Origin: an uncultured Sutterella sp.
GTDB taxonomy: Bacteria > Pseudomonadota > Gammaproteobacteria > Burkholderiales > Burkholderiaceae_F
NCBI GenBank assembly: GCA_900544255.1
Contig: UQUM01000041.1
Location: forward strand, 1-15,849
Reading direction: 5' to 3'
Length of the DNA: 15,849 bases
Below the pieces are notes generated by a model that saw only the letters and a list, made by a program, of their open reading frames with translations, did no database searches and was not told the origin of the DNA. This document shows positions 4,704 through 12,770 of this stretch, in pieces (position 1 is the stretch's first letter; each line of letters begins with the position of its first letter). Both the position numbers and the translations under genes were made by a program.

Positions 4704-6821
4704 TCAAAATAGTGAACCGGTCGTACCGACGGACGGCGCCTCAGTCGCCGCGTTCTCCCCCAACATCGCAAGCATCGCGGCCTCATCAATCACCGGAACG
4801 CCGAGCTCTTGAGCCTTCGTTAATTTACTTCCCGCATCCGTTCCCGCCACCACGTAATTCGTGCGCTTGGAGACGGATCCTGCGACCTTGGCGCCTGCGG
4901 CAATCAATTTGTCCTTGGCGGCGTCGCGCGACAACGTGGGGAAGGTGCCCGTCAGCACGAACGTCTTTCCCGCCACCGCACTCACGGCCCTTTCTTCGAC
5001 GGCCGCGGGCCAAGCGACGCCCGCCGCACGCAGTTCGTCAATGACCTGCCGATTGTGTTCCTCTTTGAAAAACGCCGCGGCGGATTCGGCAATGACTTCA
5101 CCCACGTCGGCGACTTCCATAAATTGCTCTTCGGTGGCCGCTTCAATCGCTTCGAGCGTTCTGAAGTGCTGCGCCATGTCGTACGCCGTCGATTCTCCGA
5201 CGTGACGAATGCCCAATGCAAAAATAAAGCGGGCCAGGGTCGTCGCTTTGCTTTTTTCGATCGCTGCCAAAAGGTTCGCCGCGCTCTTTTCGCCCATACG
5301 ATCCATGGCCGCCACGTCGGGCAACTTCAATGCATAAAGATCCGACGGCGTTTTGACGAGCCCTTTATCGACGAGCGCCTCCACCATCTTTTCGCCCAGG
5401 CCGTCAATTCCCATCGCCCGGCGAGAGGCAAAATGCACGAGCGACAACTTCATCTGCGCCGGACACACCAAGCCCCCGGTACAGCGGCTGTCCTTTTCTT
5501 CTTCGTCACGCACCACTGCAGAGCCGCAGACGGGGCACACCGCCGGCATCACAAAGGCTTTGGCGTCTGCCGGACGTCGCTCGGGCAATACCCGCACGAC
5601 TTCCGGAATCACATCGCCGGCGCGCCGCACCACGACCGTATCACCGATCATGAGCCCCAGTTCCGCAATATGATCCGCATTGTGCAGCGTGGCGTTACTC
5701 ACGTTGACGCCTCCCACGAACACCGGTTCAAACCGCGCCACGGGCGTCAAGCGTCCCGTGCGCCCCACCTGCACGTCGATCGCCTTCACCACCGTCAGGG
5801 CTTCTTCGGGCGGGTATTTATGCGCACACGCCCAACGCGGTTCCCGGGCAATAAAGCCCAAACGGTGCTGCAGTTCAAAGTCATCCACCTTGTAGACGAC
5901 GCCGTCGATTTCAAAGGGAAGCGTCGAACGAATTTCCGCCACCTTCCGGTGAAACGCGGCCAATGCAGCCGGCCCCGCCACACGTTCTCGGACGTCCGCC
6001 ACCGGAAACCCCAACGACTTCAGTTTGTCCAGAAGTTCCGTCTGTGACGATGCAAACGCGGAATCACTGATTTCGCCCACGCTGTAAGCATAAAAATGCA
6101 GGGGGCGGGTTGCCGTAATCCGGCTGTCCAGCTGCCGCAGTGCACCGGCCGCAGCATTTCTCGGATTCACGAAACGCTTTTCGCCCGCGGCGTCCTGCCG
6201 CTTGTTGAGCGCTTCAAAGTCCGCCTTGTGCATGATGACTTCGCCGCGCACCTCGAGGACGTCGGGCAATTGAGCTTCAGGAATCTCAAGCGGAATCGTG
6301 CGGATCGTCTTCACGTTCGCCGTCACGTCTTCCCCGACGACGCCGTCGCCGCGGGTCGCCGCCGACACCAAGCGTCCCTTTTCGTATCGGAGGCTGCACG
6401 CCAGACCGTCAAACTTCAATTCACAGTCGTACGTCACGGCGGGAGCCGAATCCTCAAGTGCCAACTCGCGCCGCACCCGACCGTCAAACGCCGAGGCTCC
6501 TGCATCGGTGAAATCCGTTTCCGTGTGAATGGAGAGCATCGGCACGAAGTGCTTTACCTTACCGAGATCGCTTCTCACTTCGCCCCCGACGCGCTGCGTG
6601 GGCGAGGTGGGGGTCTTTAATTCCGGATACTTGTCTTCAAGAGCAGCAAGTTCCTGAAAGGCCTTGTCGTATTCGGCATCGGGCACGCTGGGGTTATCAA
6701 GAACGTAGTATTCGTAGTTCCACCGATGCAGCGTCTCGGCAAGCGCCCGGGCGCGCTTTCGCTCGTCGTCCGTCACCGCTGCCGGCGCCGACGACGCAAA
6801 TAAATCCAAAGTTTCAGTCAT
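4704..6821 (-). CDS. ligA: NAD-dependent DNA ligase LigA
   Basis: This 705-residue essential ligase seals nicks between Okazaki fragments and after repair, using NAD+. All domains are present in order. Domain Ia covers about 20-75 (HRWNYEYYVLDNPSVPDAEYD at 32-52). The adenylation domain carries ELKFDGLA, with Lys136 the AMP acceptor. Further on are SNATLHNADHI and GDVIPEVV of the OB region (375-409) and the four-cysteine zinc finger (C429, C432, C447, C453). Helix-hairpin-helix repeats fill about 465-600 and a C-terminal BRCT domain about 612-690. Length is slightly above the usual 670-690 because of an N-terminal extension with TLDLF (4-8) and a C-terminal tail ending GSLF; both resemble sliding-clamp binding motifs. 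There is no Shine-Dalgarno sequence next to the start; see the leader structure at 6822-6875. It lies downstream of zipA, as in other Burkholderiales. Confidence 0.98.
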   Translation of the reverse strand: MTETLDLFASSAPAAVTDDERKRARALAETLHRWNYEYYVLDNPSVPDAEYDKAFQELAALEDKYPELKTPTSPTQRVGGEVRSDLGKVKHFVPMLSIHTETDFTDAGASAFDGRVRRELALEDSAPAVTYDCELKFDGLACSLRYEKGRLVSAATRGDGVVGEDVTANVKTIRTIPLEIPEAQLPDVLEVRGEVIMHKADFEALNKRQDAAGEKRFVNPRNAAAGALRQLDSRITATRPLHFYAYSVGEISDSAFASSQTELLDKLKSLGFPVADVRERVAGPAALAAFHRKVAEIRSTLPFEIDGVVYKVDDFELQHRLGFIAREPRWACAHKYPPEEALTVVKAIDVQVGRTGRLTPVARFEPVFVGGVNVSNATLHNADHIAELGLMIGDTVVVRRAGDVIPEVVRVLPERRPADAKAFVMPAVCPVCGSAVVRDEEEKDSRCTGGLVCPAQMKLSLVHFASRRAMGIDGLGEKMVEALVDKGLVKTPSDLYALKLPDVAAMDRMGEKSAANLLAAIEKSKATTLARFIFALGIRHVGESTAYDMAQHFRTLEAIEAATEEQFMEVADVGEVIAESAAAFFKEEHNRQVIDELRAAGVAWPAAVEERAVSAVAGKTFVLTGTFPTLSRDAAKDKLIAAGAKVAGSVSKRTNYVVAGTDAGSKLTKAQELGVPVIDEAAMLAMLGENAATEAPSVGTTGSLF

Positions 6822-6875
6822 CGTACAAAAAACGCGGCCGGTACGTCACGAGACGCTCTCCGACCGCGTTCCTCT
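6822..6875 (-). promoter_or_regulatory. Hairpin separating the Shine-Dalgarno sequence from the ligA start codon
   Basis: On the minus strand AGAGGA (6875-6870) is a good ribosome site but lies about 48 bases before the ligA ATG (6821-6819). Directly after it a 10-bp stem forms (6869-6860 with 6841-6832, one G-T wobble), then TTTTTGTACG and the ATG. If the stem is looped out, the effective distance becomes about 10 bases. The stem plus six U also has the form of an intrinsic terminator (6869-6827), ending five bases before the start codon. A third reading is an 11-codon upstream ORF from GTG at 6849, preceded by GGAGAG, whose TGA (6816-6814) overlaps the start of ligA. Confidence 0.55.
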
Positions 6876-6893
6876 AAAGCAGCATGGAAAACG

Positions 6894-8042
6894 TCAGGCC
6901 GCGCTGAAGATACGGCGAGCCCGCGGCGAACCCGCAGGCACTCCCACCGTTGCCATCTCGCGGTAGCACCCCTCCAGCTGATGTGCCATCGCCGAAGCCG
7001 AAGCTGCCGTCACCGGCGCCCCATAAGGATCCGTCAATTCGAGATCCAGACGGCAGGCGAGATCGTTTGCGACCGCACAGAGTTCGGTCAAGGGCTTGGC
7101 CGCGGGGTTCGTGAGCGGAATATTGATTCCAAGTCCGAGTTCGTTCTTTAACTGCGGCATCCGCCCCAGCACGATCAAGGGATCAGCACCCCCCGCGTCC
7201 CGCTTTTCATAGTGTCCTTCGGAATACACGAAACCGCAGCCCAATGCCGCTTCGTTAAAGGCCGAGTCTTCGATATCACGCGCCCCGACGAGCTTAAAGG
7301 TGAGGTACTGCGAAAAACGTTCGGCAATCCGGCTCACTTTGTCCGCGGTCGCGAGGATCCGATCGGCGTCCGGAGCTTCCACGTCCGCCGCAAGGTCAAT
7401 CCCCAGGCGATCGGCGAGCCCCAAAAAACGAGACACTTCCAGGCTGTCAAGCTTCTTGCGGCTGTTGGCCGTCAACACCGACACATAGAACTCACGGCAG
7501 TCTTCGGCAGAAGTCGCATCGTCCGTCCACAACCCCGTCTTGGCGCTGAAAAACGACAGCTGCAGCGGAAAAGGCAGTTCCACCGATTTAGCGGTCTTTT
7601 CCGCCGTCAGAAGCCGTCCCGCATCAAAGGCAGGCGTATCCGTCGGCGTAAAGCGCAACACCGCTTCCACCCCCGTATCGATACGGGCTAAGCGGTGTCC
7701 ACGGGGCTTGACGTCTTCCGTGAGATCGCGCTCGGGTTCGGGCGCAGGCATCGGCAGTTCCAACTCTTCCTGCCGCGGCGTCACGGCCGTCGTCTTCGGT
7801 TCCACGGCCTTTAAATCGGCGTTACTTAACTTCGCCACGTCCGGCTCATCCTGAGCAAGCTTGTCGGGGATCGCCTCCTCACCCACGGTTTCGTCGGTGA
7901 TGGGGTTGCCGACTTCGACTTCTTCGATGCCGATTTTCCCCGGCGGGGTCTTGTTCTTCATTTTGCGCACATACCACGCCCCGCCGCCCGCCGCGGCGAG
8001 AAGAAGAATCACTACATAAACCGGATCAATGGAAGAAAACAT
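6894..8042 (-). CDS. zipA: Cell division protein ZipA homologue
   Basis: ZipA anchors the FtsZ ring to the inner membrane and stabilises it. This 382-residue protein has the expected layout: an N-terminal membrane helix at about 7-25 (VYVVILLLAAAGGGAWYV) followed by basic residues (RKMKNK), a long acidic, Pro-rich linker to about residue 118, and a C-terminal FtsZ-binding-type domain of about 260 residues. The start at 8042 is chosen because AGGA lies seven bases upstream and the membrane helix then begins at once; an in-frame ATG 60 bases earlier would add 20 polar residues before the helix. Sequence conservation in this family is low, so the call rests on layout and on its place between smc and ligA, which is the usual order in Burkholderiales. 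It is 89 bases downstream of smc. Confidence 0.88.
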   Translation of the reverse strand: MFSSIDPVYVVILLLAAAGGGAWYVRKMKNKTPPGKIGIEEVEVGNPITDETVGEEAIPDKLAQDEPDVAKLSNADLKAVEPKTTAVTPRQEELELPMPAPEPERDLTEDVKPRGHRLARIDTGVEAVLRFTPTDTPAFDAGRLLTAEKTAKSVELPFPLQLSFFSAKTGLWTDDATSAEDCREFYVSVLTANSRKKLDSLEVSRFLGLADRLGIDLAADVEAPDADRILATADKVSRIAERFSQYLTFKLVGARDIEDSAFNEAALGCGFVYSEGHYEKRDAGGADPLIVLGRMPQLKNELGLGINIPLTNPAAKPLTELCAVANDLACRLDLELTDPYGAPVTAASASAMAHQLEGCYREMATVGVPAGSPRARRIFSAA

Positions 8043-8055
8043 GAAATATCCTAAA

Positions 8056-8090
8056 AATCCATCATGGATTCGGTCGGGGCGTCCCGACCG
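8056..8090 (-). repeat. Two abutting hairpins in the zipA leader
   Basis: CGGTCGGG (8071-8078) pairs with CCCGACCG (8083-8090) around four bases. Directly next to it AATCCAT (8056-8062) pairs with ATGGATT (8064-8070) around one base. Both are perfect, and they fill the leader up to a few bases before the AGGA ribosome site of zipA. On the minus strand the second hairpin runs into TTTTT, so it could pause or attenuate transcription. Confidence 0.55.
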
Positions 8091-8100
8091 ATGCGCCGTC

Positions 8101-8109
8101 ATTCTAGCA
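8101..8109 (-). promoter_or_regulatory. Possible extended -10 promoter for zipA
   Basis: TGCTAGAAT on the minus strand matches an extended -10 element (TGnTATAAT with one mismatch). No good -35 box is visible. It lies in the smc-zipA gap, so zipA and ligA may have a start of transcription separate from smc. Confidence 0.3.
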
Positions 8110-8131
8110 ATCGCCGCCCGCCTTCTGCGCG

Positions 8132-11100
8132 TCAGCCCGCAACTTTCACGGCTTCCTTGATGTCCACGGCCACCACGCGCGACACGCCGGGTTCCTTCAT
8201 CGTCACCCCGATCAACTGTCCCATCTTTTCCATTGTGACTCGGAGATGAGTAATCATTGCAAACTGCGTCTGCGCACTCATCGCAACGATCTGACGCGCG
8301 AGGCGATCCTGGTTCGCTTCATCAAGCGGCGCATCCACTTCGTCCAACAAGCAGAAAGGCGCCGGATTCAATTTGAAGATGGCAAAGGTGAGCGCCGTTG
8401 CAGTCAAGGACTTTTCCCCCCCCGACAACAAGGAAATCGTCTTATTTTTCTTTCCCGGCGGTTGCGCGTTGATTTCGACACCGGCTTCGAGAATTTCTTC
8501 CCCGGTCATCTCAAGGTAAGCATTACCGCCCCCGAAAAGCGACCGGAAGACTTCGGAGAAATTGGCGTTCACTGCATCAAACGTGTTTTTCAGCAAATCC
8601 CGCGTTTCCGCATCAATTTCCCGAATGGTGGCTTCGAGGTTCGCGATCGCTTCTTCCAGATCCTTTACCTGCCGTTCGGTTTCTTCCATCGCCCGGCGGC
8701 TTGCTTCCAAGGTCTGGAGCGCCGCATGATTGACGGATCCCAATTCCACGATCTGCTGCTCGAATTTCTTCACGCGCCGTCTCGCCGCATCCGCCGACAC
8801 CTTTTCACTTTCAACTTCGGACGCGAGGGCAAAGCGGTCGCCCTTGAGTTCCTCAAGCCGCGCCGTAAAAATTTCGATGTTGGTTTCGGACTGCGCGCGT
8901 TTTACCTTAATGTCGCTGATCGCCTGCAGCAAAGGCGCCTGCAGCGCCTGCAGCGCCCGACTCTTGTCAAAGAGTGCCTGCAGGGCATTGTCCGCTGCGT
9001 CGGCTTCGGCCTGCGCCCGACTCTGCTCAGCTTCCAACCGCTGCAGTTCTTCCACAAACTGCTGCAGCCCCTTGCGTTCTTCGGCTTCATTCAACCCTTC
9101 GAACCCCGCGCGCAGTTCTTCGATTTCCGTAGCGGCCATTTCAATTTCTTCGGCGGAAGCCTGAGCCAAACGTCGGGCATCCTCTTTGCGTACCGCCGAG
9201 GCCTGCAATTCCATCTTAAGCTGCTCGGCACGACGAGAAACCGTCTGACGCCGTTCTTCGGTGAGGGCTTCGGCCTGCTCGGCTTCTTCCAAAACGGTCT
9301 GCGCCGTCGATTCCGCCTGCTGCAAGTCGGAGAGTTTTTCGTCGAGTTCCGAAAATTTAGCTTCCGTTTCCTCGCGTTTTGCCGCAAGTTCTTCCTGACG
9401 AACCGTAAGTTCACTGAGGCTTTCCGTAATCTTTCCCTGCCTGGCACGCCACGCCGCCAAGGCCGTCACCAATTTGGAATACTCGACCTCAGTGCGGTGA
9501 ATTTCCGTCTTTAATGTTTCCACCGTCCCTTCACGGACTTCCCGGTCGCTGCGGTCCGCGTCCAACGCGGCTTTGGCGCGAACCACCTCTCCGTCCGCCG
9601 CCGTCACGGCTTCCCGCGCCGTCTCCGCGTCGTGCGTGAGCGTTTCAATTTCCGCCATACGGGAAAGAAGCCCCGCCGCCGGATTTTCTTCCGCCCAAAA
9701 ACTCACGCTCTGCGGCTCCACGATGTGGCCTTCGGGCGTCACAAACCGGGTGTCTGACGGCAGTTCCCGTCGCCGCGCGAGCGCCTCATTCAAATCCTTC
9801 GCGACAAACGCGCCGCCCAACCACCGGTCAATCACGGGCCGCAGCGTCGCATCGTCCGTCGTGACGGCGTCCGACAAACGCTCCCACCCTTGGGGGGCTG
9901 CGGGCAACGTCACCTGCGGCGCAAAATTTGCATGGAAAACGAGCCGTGCGGGCGGCGGGTCAAACGTAAAGCCCGCCACGCGTTCCAACTGCGTCACCCC
10001 GAGCGCCTGCGCCCGGACGCTTAACACCGCTTCCACGGCCCGCGCCCGGGGTTCCGCAATATGCACCCGTTCAAAGAATCGTTTGGACCCCGCCAAACCC
10101 ATTTTTTCGAGCCACTGAGGGAGTTTCCCTTCGGCCCGCGCCTTTTCCTGCACGGCCGTCAGAGCTGCAAGGCGCGCTTCCAGGGCAGCCAATCGGTTCT
10201 GCGCCGTATTTTTTGCTTCGCGTGCGGTCTCAAGCCGCGCGGCCGACGTTTCCGCCGCGGCCGTGAGTTCTTCAAGGAGCGCCGTTTCTTCTTCAAGTGC
10301 CGCCCGTTTTTCTTCAAGTGCTTCCCCCAAACGCGTGCATTCCGACTCGTCGGGCGCATCGGCAGCATTTTTTTCCGCTTTGAGCGCTTCAATCTGTTCG
10401 TCCAACTGATCGGCTTCACGGGCAAGCGCACTCACTTCCACGCTCACGGCGCTCATCGTTTTTTCCGCGTCGTTCACCGCGCCGCGCGCTTCTTCGTACT
10501 GCCCGCGGGCTTCCTCGGCCGCGGCCCGCCGTTCTTCCGTTTCTTCAGTAAGCCCCTCGACTTCCGCCGCCGCTTCTTCTTCGGCTGCGGCCAGTTCTTC
10601 CTGGCGCGCCGCCAATTCCGACACCCGGTGTTCAGCGTCGTCCTTCGCGTCCCGATGGCGCGTTAAACGCGCCTCGGCCTGCCCGATACGTTCTTCCAAC
10701 ATCCGGCGCTGTTCAATCAAATGCCGGATGTCGGCTTCCGCCCGAATCACTTTGTTATTGGCTTCCATGGAGGCCGAGCGCGCTTTTTCAAGTACCGTCT
10801 TCTTAGTTTCCGCGTCCTTTTTAAGTTTCGTTTCTTCGTCCGCCAATCCGGCCAACTTGCCCGACGCTTCGATCTGCTCAGCTTCTTTGGCGACAATCTG
10901 CGCCGTAAGCCGGTTGATGTCGTCGCGACAGTCTTTTTCCTGTACGAAGTACCAGAGGCTTTCCGCATGCAGCCGTTCATTTTCAAGCGCCTGCCATGCC
11001 TTAGCCGTTTCAGCTTCTTTCGTAAGGCGCTCCACCTCTTCGGCTTTATTTGCCTGCAGTACCGCGACTTTTTCCAGGTTTGCACGCGTTGCCGCCAAAC

Positions 11101-11650
11101 TCGTTTCCGTTTCCCGACGCCGCTCCTTGTATTTACTCACCCCGGCCGCTTCTTCCAAGTAGACACGAAGATCTTCGGGCTTCGCTTCAAGGAGTTTATT
11201 GACCATTCCCTGACTGATGATGGCGTAGGAGCGCGGCCCCAGCCCCGTCCCGAGGAAAATGTCCTGTACGTCGCGACGACGAACCTGCTGACCGTTGATG
11301 AAGTAGGCGTTCGTGCCGTCCTTCGTGACGACGCGCCGGATTGCGAGTTCCGCATAGGCTTCCCAAGGCCCCTTCACCTGTCCGTCGCTGTTGTCGAGAA
11401 CCATCTCCACGCTCGCGCGCGAGGCAGGGGGGCGACCTTCGCTTCCTGCGAAAATCAAGTCCGTCATGGAGCTTTGCCCGCGCAGTTCGCTCGCCCGCCC
11501 CTCACCCAACACCCAGCGGATGGCATCGATCACATTGGACTTACCGCACCCGTTGGGGCCCACAATTCCGCACAGAGCACTCGGAAATTCAATCGTCGTC
11601 GGGTCGGCAAAGCTCTTGAAACCGCTTAATTTGAGCTGTTTGAGATGCAC
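8132..11650 (-). CDS. smc: Chromosome segregation/condensin ATPase SMC
   Basis: This 1172-residue protein forms the long V-shaped dimer that, with ScpA and ScpB, loops and compacts the chromosome. The N-terminal head begins HLKQLKLSGFKSFADPTTI with Walker A GPNGCGKSN at 31-39. Long Glu/Ala/Arg-rich coiled coils follow on both sides of a hinge at roughly 510-660. The C-terminal head carries the signature LSGGEKSL from about 1075, Walker B CLLDEVDAPLDEAN from about 1100, and the GVTMKEPGVSRVVAVDI ending typical of betaproteobacterial SMC. The start is taken as GTG at 11650: it has AAGGA nine bases upstream and gives the standard N-terminus. The ATG at 11728 would add 26 residues unlike any SMC. 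No scpA or scpB is in the window. Confidence 0.97.
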   Translation of the reverse strand: MHLKQLKLSGFKSFADPTTIEFPSALCGIVGPNGCGKSNVIDAIRWVLGEGRASELRGQSSMTDLIFAGSEGRPPASRASVEMVLDNSDGQVKGPWEAYAELAIRRVVTKDGTNAYFINGQQVRRRDVQDIFLGTGLGPRSYAIISQGMVNKLLEAKPEDLRVYLEEAAGVSKYKERRRETETSLAATRANLEKVAVLQANKAEEVERLTKEAETAKAWQALENERLHAESLWYFVQEKDCRDDINRLTAQIVAKEAEQIEASGKLAGLADEETKLKKDAETKKTVLEKARSASMEANNKVIRAEADIRHLIEQRRMLEERIGQAEARLTRHRDAKDDAEHRVSELAARQEELAAAEEEAAAEVEGLTEETEERRAAAEEARGQYEEARGAVNDAEKTMSAVSVEVSALAREADQLDEQIEALKAEKNAADAPDESECTRLGEALEEKRAALEEETALLEELTAAAETSAARLETAREAKNTAQNRLAALEARLAALTAVQEKARAEGKLPQWLEKMGLAGSKRFFERVHIAEPRARAVEAVLSVRAQALGVTQLERVAGFTFDPPPARLVFHANFAPQVTLPAAPQGWERLSDAVTTDDATLRPVIDRWLGGAFVAKDLNEALARRRELPSDTRFVTPEGHIVEPQSVSFWAEENPAAGLLSRMAEIETLTHDAETAREAVTAADGEVVRAKAALDADRSDREVREGTVETLKTEIHRTEVEYSKLVTALAAWRARQGKITESLSELTVRQEELAAKREETEAKFSELDEKLSDLQQAESTAQTVLEEAEQAEALTEERRQTVSRRAEQLKMELQASAVRKEDARRLAQASAEEIEMAATEIEELRAGFEGLNEAEERKGLQQFVEELQRLEAEQSRAQAEADAADNALQALFDKSRALQALQAPLLQAISDIKVKRAQSETNIEIFTARLEELKGDRFALASEVESEKVSADAARRRVKKFEQQIVELGSVNHAALQTLEASRRAMEETERQVKDLEEAIANLEATIREIDAETRDLLKNTFDAVNANFSEVFRSLFGGGNAYLEMTGEEILEAGVEINAQPPGKKNKTISLLSGGEKSLTATALTFAIFKLNPAPFCLLDEVDAPLDEANQDRLARQIVAMSAQTQFAMITHLRVTMEKMGQLIGVTMKEPGVSRVVAVDIKEAVKVAG

Positions 11651-11704
11651 GGCTGAGGATCCTTCAGGTAAAGACACACCCCAAAACAAAGCCTTGAGAC
11701 CCAT

Positions 11705-11734
11705 TTCGGAGTTGGGAACAAAGCCCACTATAAT
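11705..11734 (+). promoter_or_regulatory. Probable prmB promoter in the smc-prmB divergent region
   Basis: A perfect TATAAT lies at 11729-11734, with a weak -35 candidate TTCGGA at 11705-11710 (spacing 18). It is about 100 bases before prmB. The same AT-rich patch reads TTATTATAG on the other strand and may serve smc. The 184 bases between smc and prmB hold no gene that I can see. Confidence 0.45.
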
Positions 11735-11834
11735 AATCTGTTCCTTTTGTTTTGCGCCCGCGGACTTCTTTTACTGTCGGACGCCCTCTTTTTTCAGCGA
11801 CTTTTCTTTTTTTACGATCACGAGGGTTCTTACG

Positions 11835-12749
11835 ATGTCACATCATCCCGTTGCCAATCTGCTCACCATCCGCGACGTCACCCGTTGGGCGATGAGCGAG
11901 ATGGAACGCAATGCCATTTCGCTCGGCCACGGCACGGCCGACTTCTGGGAAGAAGCCACGTTTCTCGTGATGCGGACGCTGAAACTCCCCTTTAATCGTC
12001 TGGAAACGTTCTGGGGGGCGCATCTGACGCCGCAGGAATTGGAAGAAGTGCTCTGCAACATCGACCTGCGCGTGCACATGAAAAAGCCCGTTCCCTACCT
12101 CATTAAGGAAGGGTGGTTGTCGGATCACTGCTTTTATGTGGACGAACGCGTCCTCATTCCCCGCAGCTTCATCGCCGAACTCCTCGAAGAATCGCTCTCG
12201 CCGTGGATTGATGATCCGGAAAGCGTAACGTCGGTACTTGACATGTGCACGGGGAGCGGGTGCCTCGCGATTCTCGCGGCGGAAACGTTCCCGAACGCCG
12301 CAGTCACCGGCACCGACATCAGTCCGGACGCCCTGGACGTCGCCAAAATCAATCGGACGCGCTTCGGACTGGATGACGACCTGGAATTGGTGCAGACCGA
12401 TCTCTTCACGAACCTCAAGGACCGCAAGTTCGATCTCATTATTTCAAACCCCCCGTACGTCACGGAAGAAGCGATGGAAGAGCTCCCCGCCGAGTACCGC
12501 CACGAACCCGCGCTTGCGTTGGGTGCGGGCCGCGACGGCATGGACATCCTGCGCCGCATGATGCCGGTGTTGGCCGATTACCTCACCGACGACGGGATGG
12601 CCGTCATTGAAATCGGCGACGGCCGCGAAGCCTTCGAAGCCCTGTGGCCCACGCTTCCCGTCACCTGGCTCACTACGTCCGGCGGCGACGACATGGTCTT
12701 CCTCGTGAAACGTTCAGACCTCAAAGCCTACTTCCATCAGACCCATTGA
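11835..12749 (+). CDS. prmB: Ribosomal protein L3 glutamine N5-methyltransferase PrmB
   Basis: PrmB methylates a conserved glutamine of ribosomal protein L3 with S-adenosylmethionine. The 304 residues match the family: an N-terminal helical domain (TIRDVTRWAMSEMERNAISLG at 11-31, with a GHGTADFWEEA segment at 31-41), PVPYLIKEGWL at 85-95, VLIPRS at 106-111, the SAM motif VLDMCTGSGCLAI at 134-146, acidic TDISPDALDVA at 160-170, and the Gln-binding NPPY at 205-208 that marks glutamine and adenine N-methylases. The long N-terminal domain with this helical pattern separates it from PrmC. GAGGG precedes the start by nine bases; in-frame sequence further upstream has no ribosome site and no family likeness. 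It is transcribed away from smc and runs into yheS after 21 bases. Confidence 0.95.
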   Translation: MSHHPVANLLTIRDVTRWAMSEMERNAISLGHGTADFWEEATFLVMRTLKLPFNRLETFWGAHLTPQELEEVLCNIDLRVHMKKPVPYLIKEGWLSDHCFYVDERVLIPRSFIAELLEESLSPWIDDPESVTSVLDMCTGSGCLAILAAETFPNAAVTGTDISPDALDVAKINRTRFGLDDDLELVQTDLFTNLKDRKFDLIISNPPYVTEEAMEELPAEYRHEPALALGAGRDGMDILRRMMPVLADYLTDDGMAVIEIGDGREAFEALWPTLPVTWLTTSGGDDMVFLVKRSDLKAYFHQTH

Positions 12750-12770
12750 TTTTTTTCGTTCGATAGTTTC

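Noticed and set aside
5055..6047. A 330-codon plus-strand open frame opposite ligA
   Set aside because: It is the complement of conserved ligase domains, with no recognisable motif of its own.
8043..8102. Earlier ATG for zipA
   Set aside because: It would place 20 polar residues ahead of the membrane helix and translate through the twin hairpins; the ATG at 8042 has AGGA at the right distance.
8925..8995. Short tandem repeat of GCCTGCAGC units
   Set aside because: It encodes repeated Leu-Gln-Ala in the SMC coiled coil and needs no further explanation.
8246..9514. A 422-codon plus-strand open frame opposite smc
   Set aside because: It is antisense to the coiled-coil part of smc, rich in Arg, Phe and Leu as expected from the complement of Glu/Ala-rich codons, and has no ribosome site or family likeness.
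11651..11728. A 26-residue N-terminal extension of SMC from ATG 11728
   Set aside because: The family starts at the KQLKLSGFKSF segment; GTG 11650 has a good ribosome site and the extension covers the AT-rich promoter region.
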